Shown here piece after piece: positions 1-9,126 of a stretch of DNA of 12,872 nt. The first letter of the stretch is position 1. Every line of letters begins with the position of its first letter. The DNA is from Beroe ovata. Taxonomy: Eukaryota; Ctenophora; Nuda; Beroida; Beroidae. The stretch spans positions 5,698 through 18,569 of the forward strand of contig CAMPET010000267.1 in NCBI GenBank assembly GCA_946803715.1, written 5' to 3'. A program made the position numbers and the translations under genes. Under the pieces are notes generated by a model that saw only the letters and a list, made by a program, of their open reading frames with translations, was not told the origin of the DNA and searched no databases.

Positions 1-23
1 TGTGTGTGTGTGTGTGTGTGTGT
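1..23. repeat. GT dinucleotide microsatellite
   Basis: The window opens inside a run of TG dinucleotides ending in TGTC. It is a simple-sequence repeat cut by the window edge, so its true length is unknown. Confidence 0.95.
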
Positions 24-570
24 CACTTTCGCTGTTTCGCAGTTCCATCTTCCACTGTAGCAATACTATAGTTGTGTTGAACTGTTGTTTAAATAGATGC
101 GCTATGGAATGCGTTTAATCCAGCTCTATCTCATTAAACTAGTAGTAACAGTAATAGTTACTAGTAGTAGTAGTAACAGTAAGTACTCAGTGTTACTGCT
201 GATATTTTGACCCGGATATTTCACTATGTATCCCTAATCCCATGTACTCGGATAGTCATATCTCATCATGAGTGAGCTGTTATCATGAGCTCATTGAGCT
301 GCTATATGTCCACTGCTGGTCCATGATAGATCCCAGATTTCATTGTTCCCCATCTCTCTCACACACTAATGGCCATTATATCGTCATATGATATTCTCTG
401 TGAGTTAAACTGTGTCGATGATAATTCGCTATCGTGTTTAGCTAAATACCACTCGTGCCGCTATCTCGATATCGATGTAAATCAGAGATATCACATTGAA
501 CTTGTCCAAGATAAAGGGAAGGTGCTCTTAGTGAGGTTTTTATAGTCAAAGTGCATGATATCATTGGTTT

Positions 571-606
571 TGTCATTATTAATATAGATAGAAATTAATA
601 ATGATA
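571..606. repeat. Small inverted repeat
   Basis: The arms 573-583 (TCATTATTAAT) and 594-604 (ATTAATAATGA) are perfectly complementary over 11 bp around a 10-nt spacer. A wobble pair and one further pair extend the stem to 571 and 606. It is very AT-rich, so it may be chance or the remnant of a small element. Confidence 0.6.
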
Positions 607-1971
607 GAAATTTCAGTTTTCTCTATATCATTGATGGGTAGAAGTTCGATCAATGCTTACTGCTTCTCGACTTCTTTAATAACCAGGACATGACCAGGTC
701 CTATGATGACATGTATTAATTGTGAGTTGTGACTGTGTTAACACATGCCAAAAAACGATCTTTTCTGAGAACAAATCTTCTGGGCGCTATAATAGTTGGT
801 TGAGAGCTAATATTGAATTTGGATTCATCATGCATTTGTTTCATCAGAGCTTTATACCAGGCCTTATTTTCATTTTTAATCAAATTCTCCTATCAGACTA
901 CAAGGCATGCAATATTCATCACATGTATAACAGACGTGGCTACTCAGAATTTAATGCTGTCCGTTACAAGCTGTGTGACTCCAGCATTGGAAACCAATAC
1001 ATATGCGATGAGAAATTGTAGAACTATGCTTTTTACTCTTTGTCTCCGACGAAATTTTACTGGTTTTCTGCCACCGAGCACGAAACAATGCTCGCATATC
1101 AAACTCACATTACACCAAGTACCTAGTGGGAACTTAACAGTAACACGTTGAAAGAAGAGAGGAATACTTTGTCCAGACCTGATTCTGAACTCTGAAGTAT
1201 GAATATGTGCATGTATATTTGACGTTTGCATTGTCGATATATTTCCCAGACATTGTTAAGAATTCGCACCCCACCCGGCTGACTAGCAACCTAGTCGGCA
1301 TGTTGACACATGTACACACACTGCATATCAGCATTTCCCGGGCTATTTCTGCTAGGGGTAGCCTCTGCCTTCTCGGCGATACGTTCATCTCAGAATCATA
1401 TATGGGAGATGTCTGCAGTTTTTGCCCAGCTATGTTTTCGTCTGAATCGGCCGTCCCTCGCTCTGTATAGTTTGTCGCCGGAGCTATTTTATACTGCGGT
1501 GGAGAGACTTGTGTCATTGTGCGAGGATCAGCTGGTATAATAGGTCTTCTCTTGGCTATCGCTCCTTCCCATAATAGACATCACGTGATCCGAAACCCAC
1601 AAATTTTCCCTAACACGCGCGTGATATTCAAAGTATGTGTCTCAGAACACCTATAATAGTAGCGAGCCTGGTTGATGACACCAGATAATCAGGAAACCAG
1701 GAGACACCCATATATAAACCTACGAATAGCTTGTCTCATAGGTGTCAACTGGTGTCATGATTGTATCTTGTATACGGTGTGATCATGAAACTGTACCGTT
1801 GCACTATAGTCTAGTTTTTATAGTTCTCCAAGTAGTGGAGTCTTCCATGAAATAATTTGAAAAACTTTCCTACCCTAATCATCTTGTCTTGGTACGAGGT
1901 ATACTACTGCAAAACTCACATTGTTAATGTAAGACACACATGTTAGACAGCTAGATATAGCCATAATAAAC

Positions 1972-2010
1972 CACGTGTATTGGGTTTAAACAACGTGTAT
2001 TGGGTTAAAC
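1972..2010. repeat. Two-copy tandem repeat
   Basis: Two adjacent units of about 19-20 bp share ACGTGTATTGGGTT followed by a short A-rich end. The first contains CACGTG and the second has lost its first C. No function is apparent. Confidence 0.75.
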
Positions 2011-2989
2011 TATAAATATAATGCGATTACAAATAGCAAATACTAATAGAGTAGCTATGATATATAGCCCAGCTTTGTATTAAATAACACGGGGTTTAAA
2101 TTCTAAAATTAACTTTTAATGATCGTGTTGCGCGCCGATGTGTGGTATAAGCGAAACCCTTGTGGTTACAGGGAAATATTATGCACCTGATTCCATCTCT
2201 ACAGAGTACAGAAGTAAGACCCCATAGTGGTTTTGATCTCAGGTCCATGCGATACTGTTATAATTCTGCACATGCGCTTCATGGTGGAATTTGCACTTTA
2301 TGCAGACAGCTGAGGCTGCATATTCCGGAATTCCAGATTCCTGTTTTGATAATAGGTAGGTATCTAGAAAATACCTATTATAATTGGGTTTATAATTAAC
2401 AGACATAATATACCTACTCCTTCATAATATTCACAGGACGTATTATAGTACTCTCAGTGTTGGTATGCTAGATCGAGTCAGCTCATGTGTGTGTGTCTTG
2501 TGGCCAGCTTTAAAACTGTGGAAATTGGATTCTTGTTGTTTAACCATACTCTCTATAATTCACCCCGACTATATAACGTATCACGACACTACGTCGACAG
2601 TAGGTATTCCCTCACTTATAGTTCCCTCTGGCCACTGCAGGCCTAGCTTTCACTACGCTTTGTTTTTGCAGCAAATTTGTTTGAAACCGGGGTACCTTCT
2701 TCAGTCCAGTAGTAGTAATAGGTCATGCAGCAAAATTTTAATATTGCTTTCGAAAAGTCTGCGCCTAACCGATTCAGACAACACTATCATACTTAAACTA
2801 TAGGTATCCAGGAATTGAAAAAAAGAATAACGAATCTCAAATCTGTCGATATGAAGTCTGCGATTCTGATAGATCAAGTTAGCTTGCACGGATATTAAAT
2901 TTGAGAGCAATTCTGTATCGTCTCCGTCATGGTGTTGTCGTATCAAGTAATCAAAACCGTCTCAGATTTCACTGTGGCGAAGATTTTTG

Positions 2990-2999
2990 GGGGGGGGGN
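2990..2999. other. G homopolymer with an ambiguous base
   Basis: A run of at least ten G ends in N at position 2999 before GTACAATG. The N next to a homopolymer suggests sequencing or assembly uncertainty, so the run length here should not be trusted. Confidence 0.9.
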
Positions 3000-3937
3000 G
3001 TACAATGTGTAATGAAATTTGTGGGCATGTAATTAATATATGTTTCCTATCCAGGAGCCGCGCGTTGTTAATGATACCTACACAGTACACACTACACATA
3101 TATGTGTGGGATCGTCTCGGGTGTCGCATGCCCGTGAGAAAATCTCGAGGATTACCTTGCCATGATTCCGCGTCACCATGGTAACGCTGTTTGTAACGTG
3201 GGTAACACCCAGGCTGTAAAGCTGTTATTCTGTCACCTACTTGAATGTTCGAAGTTTGACCCATATTCTGATCTCTCGAAACTCGAAAACATGTATATTT
3301 GAGTCGATTTTTAAAGATAACGAAGTTTTGTAATTGTATTCAATAGCAAAACTTATCTGAACTTGTTATTCCTATTATTGTTGAGCATGATTGTGCTTTG
3401 AGAGCGTTCACCTATCATTTCAGCCGAATTTAAACAACGGGTACCTACCTTACCGAAGTACTTACTATTGAGTTGGTGTTCTAGTAGTTGAAGTTCTAGT
3501 AGTACCACACTACCACTACCCATACTTATAATTCTATTGGTATCTTATGGAATTTGATATGAAGTATGACATCTAGAGATTGTGCTACTATAAGTTAAGA
3601 TTTGCTCCTCGATCGTTTTACCCCTCAAATGGAATAAAACTTCCGCGGGATTTTGAATCGCACAATTTTCTGTATTCATCATACTTCCAATTGATTTGTA
3701 CACCGATGGTATTATTACCAGCAAATTTCAATTTTTCCCAGCACTAACTGGCACAAATCCATATTGTAGTGAAACCAGCATTAATCCATGCCCGCCTTCT
3801 TCACTGCGACTCTCTTTCAGTAGTTATTGCTAAAAACAAACGGACGCTTTCGGCTGTGACAGTAAGTAATGTAAATTGTAATTGTATGACACTTCCGGAT
3901 TCCGGAATCTCGACTGACACATGCCACTTATATTTGT

Positions 3938-3986
3938 CACGTGCACTGTGCCCTAAAATCACGTGTTTCGTGCCCTGAAGCACGTG
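3938..3986. promoter_or_regulatory. Three evenly spaced CACGTG E-boxes
   Basis: CACGTG occurs at 3938-3943, 3960-3965 and 3981-3986, with start-to-start spacings of 22 and 21 bp, close to two helical turns. Related text (GTGCCCT, then GTGCCCT, then CGTCCC) follows each site, so the block is also a degenerate tandem repeat. CACGTG is the known core bound by bHLH-zipper factors such as Myc/Max, USF and MITF/TFE. That these copies are bound, and which gene they would serve, is inference: the nearest recognised start is about 2 kb away. Confidence 0.4.
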
Positions 3987-5040
3987 ACCCGTCCCATATA
4001 GTGCATGCCTGCTGTATAACATACTCTGCAGTTAGAAATTGCGTGGACTTTGTTTGATTCGTGCCCTGTCATCACACCACTTAATTTCAGCGTACTCCTC
4101 TATAATAGAGGACAGCAAAACTGTAATGCTATGCAGCGATTTCATATTTACAGTTGCTTCCAAGCCACTTCACCCACACATGTCTTGGGTATAAAATACC
4201 GCGACTGTCTGATCTATAGCGGCTTGTTTAGGAATTTGTATGGGAAGCCATCGATACTTGTAGTTGTTCCACACGCTCTCCTCTGTCTCCCCACTCAATT
4301 CTTTCTCTCAGTTCCTGTTACTTTTGGTACTCATATCACCTCATGATTTAAAACTATTCATATTCTATAGCATGCCTTACATGGGTGTTGCTGCATATTG
4401 ACGAATACCTATTACCTAATGCCTCAAATAGTTGAAACCTTCAAAAAGTTAAAACCTGCACATATTCTCATTTGCTTCACATATGGAAATGTCGTAAAGT
4501 TTTTCCTTCAATCAGATCGAACTGGATTGTACCCAAGCATCACATCTATTTTCAACACACGGAGCTCAAAGTTCTTCCGGTTTATCTTGTAACACCTACT
4601 GCAGCCGTTACATTCTCTTTGATTTTATGCATCACTTGTTTATACATATACCTAGGTACTGTATACAGAGTAATGAGGAATTTGGAGATTTTTGGGCGTG
4701 GACGCAGTGGTCGAGATTATGCCGAATGCCCAGCCTGCACGCGGTTGAAGTTCAAATCGCAGGCCTGCTTGTTTTAACGGCCTTGATCCTGATGTATTGT
4801 CCATATTTAGGGTTTCCCTCCACGATGGCTTCAACTTTGAAGGCTGTATGTAGACTGCATGAGTACTTGCCTGTATATAACCTGTGTTAGTGTACGCCGT
4901 GACAGGTTACAGAATGCAGGGCCGATGTAGCAAATGTCTCTCACAGATGACTGGTTCCCTTGGCAGCTCTTGTTTTTGGTATCGGTTGCACTGCCAGTAT
5001 ACCTAGTATGTGTTTGCCAGAATTGTTGATGTTTTTAACT

Positions 5041-5063
5041 CCAATAACGTCCAATAACGTCCA
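5041..5063. repeat. Two-copy 10-bp tandem repeat
   Basis: CCAATAACGT is present twice in a row, followed by a partial third CCAA. It is a short local duplication with no evident role. Confidence 0.8.
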
Positions 5064-5141
5064 AAGGAAGGAATATGTTCCAAAATTCCTTAGATTCTGA
5101 TTAGCCTTCATGACAGTTCATTCGGCTTTTCCAAGAAAAAG

Positions 5142-5169
5142 CTAAATCCTTCTTACTAAATCCTTCTTA
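5142..5169. repeat. Two-copy 14-bp tandem repeat
   Basis: The unit CTAAATCCTTCTTA occurs twice without a gap. It is a local slippage-type duplication in non-coding DNA upstream of the receptor gene. Confidence 0.85.
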
Positions 5170-5481
5170 CTTTGAAAGCCCTGCAGATACCTGTAATTAT
5201 AGAAACGGCATTCATGAAGCGTTTACCTGTCACAGCATGTGCTTTGTGTAACCGAATTTCAACACTCGCCATGTCTCCAGTAGTCTTCAGTAACACTGAC
5301 AATCTTTAGAAATGTCTCTTCATTCTGCTATAACAAAGAATTTAGAATCTCGACTTAAGTACCAGCACTAATTTAATGCCATGTTCAGGCCTCATTCCTT
5401 ACACACTATCATAACTGTATCGTAAGGTGTTCCCCAATGATAGTGTTTTGAAGTCGATGACAACTTACTACTTATTGCAAC

Positions 5482-5491
5482 TATATATATA
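5482..5491 (+). promoter_or_regulatory. TATA-like element, distal candidate
   Basis: TATATATATA lies about 520 bp upstream of the receptor start codon and is followed by a more GC-rich stretch where transcription could begin. Such runs are common in AT-rich DNA, so this is only a candidate. It would suit a transcript with a non-coding first exon spliced to the acceptor at 5977. Confidence 0.25.
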
Positions 5492-5741
5492 GGACGACTA
5501 TTTCACAGCGCTCACCGAGCTGTTTCTCCCAGCCACGCGAGTTCCTATTACTTTTCTTCAGAACCCAGCACTATTTTTCTAACTAAAGTGCTGTTGCTGT
5601 TCCTACAGTGATCACGTCTGACATTTGTCAGCTGTCACAGCCTGACCATCACTTTTTCTCTGGATAATTTTCTACAATCAATATATTGTGTACCGTATGG
5701 ATATTTTTGCGTTCATCTCATTGACAACTTACAGTTGAAGC

Positions 5742-5749
5742 TATATAAG
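5742..5749 (+). promoter_or_regulatory. TATA box candidate, proximal
   Basis: TATATAAG matches the TATAWAAG consensus and lies about 270 bp upstream of ATG 6014. Initiation about 30 bp downstream would give a 5' leader of roughly 240 nt. No initiator element was identified, so the assignment rests on the box and its position only. Confidence 0.35.
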
Positions 5750-5963
5750 TCAAAGGAAACGAATTGAGAAATGTTGAATTATATCTGGAATTGTTCGCAG
5801 GCAACTCTTGTCACCGTCAAGCTTTATTATCGTGCTTGATTTCAGCCCTGCTGCACAAAATATTATCGGGCATAAGTCCGTTTGCCACTTTGGCCAGGCG
5901 CCAGTCTTACGCAGGTCTAACGCCGGTATTATCCATAGCATACATCCTATGATTCTCATCCAA

Positions 5964-5977
5964 ACTATTTGTTTTAG
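5964..5977 (+). other. Possible 3' splice site in the 5' leader of the receptor gene
   Basis: ACTATTTGTTTTAG is a good polypyrimidine tract plus AG, 36 nt before the receptor ATG. It could join a non-coding first exon to the coding exon. No matching donor was identified with confidence, so an unspliced leader remains possible. Confidence 0.35.
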
Positions 5978-6013
5978 CTGTTGGCCTGTGTCACAACTCT
6001 GCCTCTGTGAACG

Positions 6014-7905
6014 ATGGCCCCATCCACCAGTGAGCCCACAACGTACCCACAAGCCACCACGTACGCAGGTGGGGACACAGCATCTGTGGTGGATCTGCCC
6101 GACCCATGGCTCTACCGTGATCTCAACATACTGGGCGTTTTCCTCTGGATTGCCATTGTGATAGCACTCCTGGGGAATCTGGCGTGTTTCTACGCTGTCT
6201 ACAAGAACATCAAGAAGATTCTGGAACACCCGTTTTTCCAGTCGAACATACTGTGTATACTCCTGTCTGCGGCTGACGTGTTGTTGGTGTTGCTAGTCGG
6301 TATTCCTGCTGCCCTCTTTTTCTGTACAGCCGGAGCTACAGGGGAGCGTGCTTCATTTCTCAATGTGGGCCTTGGTGATGGATATTACAATCGGTAAGTC
6401 ATGCGATAATCACAATTATCATTTGTAAATTATCAATTGTAAGTTATCAATTGCACTGAATAACTTGCCCCGCCCTTCATCAAGTGTAACTGACGAGTGA
6501 CGTTCTTTTCAGGGCAATCATTGAGCCACTTACGGACTACTTCGTGTGGCTACAACTTCTTGTAATAGTGGCTATCTGTGTGGACAGAGCTGGGCATATC
6601 TGCCGTCCCCTCACCTACACGTTCTCCATCAAGACGAGTGGGACTGCCCTGGCATGTTTCTTCTGTCTCCTCCTTCCCTTCATTCTCCAAACCATCCCTT
6701 ACATCGTGATGGTGGAGAAGACTATCAGTCAGAACCTAGACGAAATGACCCTAATTGGGTGTGTGCCTGGTGATTACTCTTGTATGATCCAGAAATCTTT
6801 CTCATGCGATGATTTCGGGCATTTCAAGGAGCTTAAAGGCAACAAACTCTACGACGCCGCTGAACACCCATTGTTCCTCAGTAAGTTGTTTGTAATTCCA
6901 TCATCACTCATATATCAATCCCCGCTAACCGCGGCGTATATATCTGCTCGTAACTGTGACTATAACCACACCCCAGCGTGCACGGTTGCGTTGCCTAGCA
7001 ACAGAGTGGACGGGGAAGGGAGGTTGTCCGAGATACACAAGATGCAGTGGTGGGAGAGTGTCTCTCATCCACTGATGTTATTCCTCGCAGCCACGGCACT
7101 CGTGGTATCCAACTGTCTCATCATCTACAAGTTGGTACAGAGCTCCCGATTCCGGAGGAGCAACATGTCCCGGCCAGCATCGATAAAGGAAGAGGGAGAG
7201 CAGTGAGTATCAGTTTTCCCGAATTTCAATGTATTATTAAGTAAGAATCGTAGCTAGGATGCGTGTCTTATTGGCCTAAAATCGTCTCACAAGTCTATAT
7301 CGTCCTATCCACGTCTCAAGAAACAATGTAACACGTACTGCTGTCGACATGTCATGTGTCAATTTTCAAGCGCAGTCGGGAATTCTTACAAATACAACCG
7401 GGTTGCATATCCAATAAAAACCTCATATTGCTTTCCTCTGACCTAGTTGATCTCACTGGTCTCCCCTTGACACCGCTCTAATTCACACCATGTTTTCCAC
7501 ACAGGGTGACACGAATGGTCCGACTGAACAGTACAGTGGCACTGATACAATCAGTGTTGCTCGTAGCTGCATCCCTTCCTCTCCGAATATACCAGATTGA
7601 GGAGAAACTGCATCATTTCTACCTGGACAAATGTGCACTTGAGGAGAACCAGGACAAGTACTACTGTGGATTCAACCACAGAAACTATCATGATGTACGG
7701 CTGTTTCCCAATAAAATGTTATTGAGTCGTACATGAGATATTCTGCGCACGCGATACAATGACATGATTTCAGAAATACCTGCTGGTCGCAAAGATGCTC
7801 ATATTCCTGGGACCAATGTTCAACCCGTGGTTGTATCCTATAAGGATGGCCAGTATCAGAACTTTCTTTACGGCCAAAAAACAGTCCCTCGCTTCGTCCG
7901 GTTAG
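6014..7905 (+). CDS. Divergent rhodopsin-like (class A) G-protein-coupled receptor, five coding exons, 431 aa
   Basis: A plasma-membrane receptor expected to signal through heterotrimeric G proteins; the ligand cannot be inferred. Exons are 6014-6393, 6513-6880, 6977-7202, 7505-7694 and 7774-7905, with intron phases 2, 1, 2 and 0 that keep one frame. ATG 6014 has A at -3 and G at +4, and an in-frame TGA lies at 6008. The Ser/Thr-rich N-terminus shows no clear signal peptide. Membrane segments are near residues 38-62 (N55 as N1.50), 78-102 (D88 as D2.50), 136-158 (D151-R152), 170-193, 280-303 (Y300 as Y5.58), 334-356 (P350 as P6.50) and 390-411 (NPWLY 405-409). Extracellular loop 2 is long and cysteine-rich. 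Missing hallmarks are C3.25 (an Arg), P5.50 (Val) and the toggle Trp 6.48 (Ser). Splice sites come from sequence alone; the exon 4 donor (GAT/GTACGG) is the weakest. The subfamily is unknown. Confidence 0.88.
6394..6512 (+). other. Receptor intron 1 (119 nt, phase 2)
   Basis: It starts GTAAGT and ends TTCTTTTCAG, with a possible branch site CTGAC about 20 nt before the end. It contains a short repeated text around TTATCAATTG. Removing it joins the loop after segment 2 to segment 3. Confidence 0.9.
6881..6976 (+). other. Probable in-frame intron 2 of the receptor (96 nt, phase 1)
   Basis: The stretch is open in frame, so a simple reading merges it into the exon. However, it begins with the strong donor CTCA/GTAAGT and ends in ACCCCAG. 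It is TA-rich, contains a CTAAC branch-site candidate, and its length matches the neighbouring introns. Splicing it out changes residue 250 to Thr and shortens extracellular loop 2 by 32 residues without a frame change. If retained, the receptor would be 463 aa. Confidence 0.72.
7203..7504 (+). other. Receptor intron 3 (302 nt, phase 2)
   Basis: It starts GTGAGT and ends TTTTCCACACAG. It interrupts the third intracellular loop, between the segment after membrane helix 5 and the start of helix 6. It contains an AATAAA (about 7413) that could serve as a cryptic premature poly(A) site. Confidence 0.85.
7695..7773 (+). other. Receptor intron 4 (79 nt, phase 0)
   Basis: It starts GTACGG and ends GATTTCAG. 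It separates extracellular loop 3 from membrane segment 7, and the frame resumes directly into the segment carrying NPWLY. It is the shortest intron of the gene, and its donor departs from GTAAGT. Confidence 0.8.
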
Positions 7906-8096
7906 TACTCCGACCTATACAATATTCTGACCTATACTAATACTCTGACATATACCAATACTCCGACCTATACCAATACTCCGACCTATACCAATACTTC
8001 AACCTATCCTATACCAATACTTCGACTTATACCAATACTCCGACCTATACCAATACTTCGACCTATCACATATACCAATACTCCGACCTATACCCA
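7906..8096. repeat. 18-bp tandem repeat directly after the receptor stop codon
   Basis: About ten copies of an 18-bp unit with consensus TACTCCGACCTATACCAA begin at the base after TAG 7903-7905. Several units are identical, the first has 17 bp, and two carry insertions of 5-7 bp that partly duplicate CCTAT or add CACATA. The array has no stop codon in the frame that follows the TAG. It is probably a minisatellite in the 3' UTR or in the alternative last intron. Confidence 0.93.
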
Positions 8097-8989
8097 TATT
8101 GCAGCTCATCACTATATACATACACCAGAGATATCACTATAGCCTATTGATATCGCAAGTGAGGTATTGGACTGTGGTTACTTAAAAACAATGCTCAGTG
8201 AACATGCGATACGGATACTACTGACTTTGACATCATGAAAATCATATCGAATCCGGTATTATAGTTGGTGAATGGATCCTATCAGTGACCTAGGTTTCAG
8301 CTAAGCGGGTGTTCAATCAACTTAGACAAGTTAATAATCCCGGTGCTGGTAATAAACATGGTTCACCAAGACACATTCACTATACCTGTATGTGTGACGT
8401 CACCGTGAGTATGTGTGGTATTTGAGCCGCGTCCACTCAACAGCAAGACTCGAGATTGTGGTGGAAAAACAAACTATTTGTTCTGAGAAAATATTATCCT
8501 ATTTTACTGGGCACACCCTGTTTTACGGTGGAAACTCTCAACCGAATACCGATATTGCTCAATTCTTTTTCCCTCATCTCGATTTCTCACTATGGGTAAT
8601 CTCGTGTAGAAACTCAAAAAGTATTTTTGAGTATAATCTCTTTCTTTAAATGTGCGGTTCAGGTAAATGTGTTATAACTCAACGAATAGTAATACTAATA
8701 AACTTAAAAGTTGAACGTTGGGTTCAAATTCTATCAATCTATCGTGTGGGAGACTCAAGGTCAAATTGAAACACAAAGCCAGTCATATTAGCTTGACTGT
8801 TCTTGGCTAGTACAGATCACGTGTGTATCATATGTTCGAAGTAATTCTATTTATATCCTTCACTGCAAGATTAAGGTCACACACCCACACACAAGCATAC
8901 ACACACACATCATACACCCTGCTGTACAACAGTCAAGGAAACACACATCATACACGGGCTGATCTCGGCTTAGGATGAAGGGAGGTATA
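8097..8989. other. Receptor 3' flank or 3' UTR without a gene
   Basis: I see no conserved coding segment here. AATAAA signals at 8351-8356 and 8697-8702 could end a short receptor transcript. A CA-rich low-complexity stretch lies at about 8879-8955 and includes two exact copies of ACACACATCATACAC (8903-8917 and 8941-8955). The longest open frame (8413-8649) has no recognisable motif. Confidence 0.55.
8351..8356 (+). terminator. AATAAA poly(A) signal candidate for the short receptor transcript
   Basis: This is the first canonical AATAAA after the receptor stop, giving a 3' UTR of about 450-470 nt that includes the 18-bp repeat array. A second AATAAA is at 8697-8702. Either could be used; only the hexamer supports the call. 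Confidence 0.35.
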
Positions 8990-9126
8990 CAATTTGATGA
9001 GATCATGACCAAGTACTGAATGGGGAAGAAACTCAGAAAAGTATGGGATTGACCGGGGCAATCCCATACTTTCCTGAGTTTCTTCCCTATTCAGTACTTG
9101 GTCATGATCTCGTTAAATTGAATATC
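8984..9126. repeat. Long near-perfect hairpin with 62-bp arms and a 7-nt loop
   Basis: Arm 8990-9051 and arm 9059-9120 are reverse complements at 58 of 62 positions, around the loop ACCGGGG. All four differences are transitions. In a plus-strand RNA three of them become G-U pairs and only one (A-C) stays unpaired. A weaker 6-bp extension reaches 8984 and 9126 after one mismatch. The structure could be a hairpin RNA or long miRNA precursor, or a foldback mobile element. No target-site duplication was seen and no second copy exists in the window. Confidence 0.92.

Larger units (their letters stand above)
24..5480. other. Long stretch without a supportable gene
   Basis: I read both strands and found only short open frames (up to about 127 codons). 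None has a recognisable family motif, and none forms a chain of exons with matching splice phases. Composition is AT-rich with scattered stops in all frames. The stretch does hold small repeats, an inverted repeat at 571-606, evenly spaced E-boxes at 3938-3986, a tRNA-like fragment near 4690-4765 and an ambiguous base at 2999, listed separately. Non-coding RNA or lineage-specific exons without known motifs cannot be excluded by reading alone. Confidence 0.6.

Noticed and set aside
722-1540. Overlapping open frames of 76-127 codons on both strands
   Set aside because: They overlap each other in conflicting frames. None has a recognisable motif, and I could not build a spliced gene from them.
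3898-3909. 12-bp palindrome GATTCCGGAATC
   Set aside because: A single 12-bp palindrome is expected by chance in a window of this size and has no supporting context.
4934-5029. A 31-codon frame with a hydrophobic, membrane-like peptide
   Set aside because: It is too short, has no family match I recognise and no supporting transcript signal. One such frame is expected by chance in several kilobases.
5808-6161. A 117-codon plus-strand open frame overlapping the receptor start
   Set aside because: It is out of frame with the receptor and has no motif. The receptor frame carries clear membrane segments and correct splice phases.
5750-6229. A 159-codon minus-strand open frame
   Set aside because: It is antisense to the first receptor exon and its leader, has no recognisable motif, and is explained by the composition of the coding strand.
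7906-8096. The 18-bp array considered as a CRISPR or as a coding repeat exon
   Set aside because: The units are contiguous with no unique spacers. The array follows an in-frame stop, or lies in an intron if the alternative donor is used, so coding use is not supported.
8722-8745. GGTTCAAATTC, resembling a tRNA B box
   Set aside because: There is no A box at a suitable distance upstream and no cloverleaf pairing, so it is treated as chance.
8879-8955. CA-rich repeated segments considered as a CRISPR-like array
   Set aside because: The repeats are microsatellite-derived, only two longer copies exist, and the window is clearly eukaryotic.
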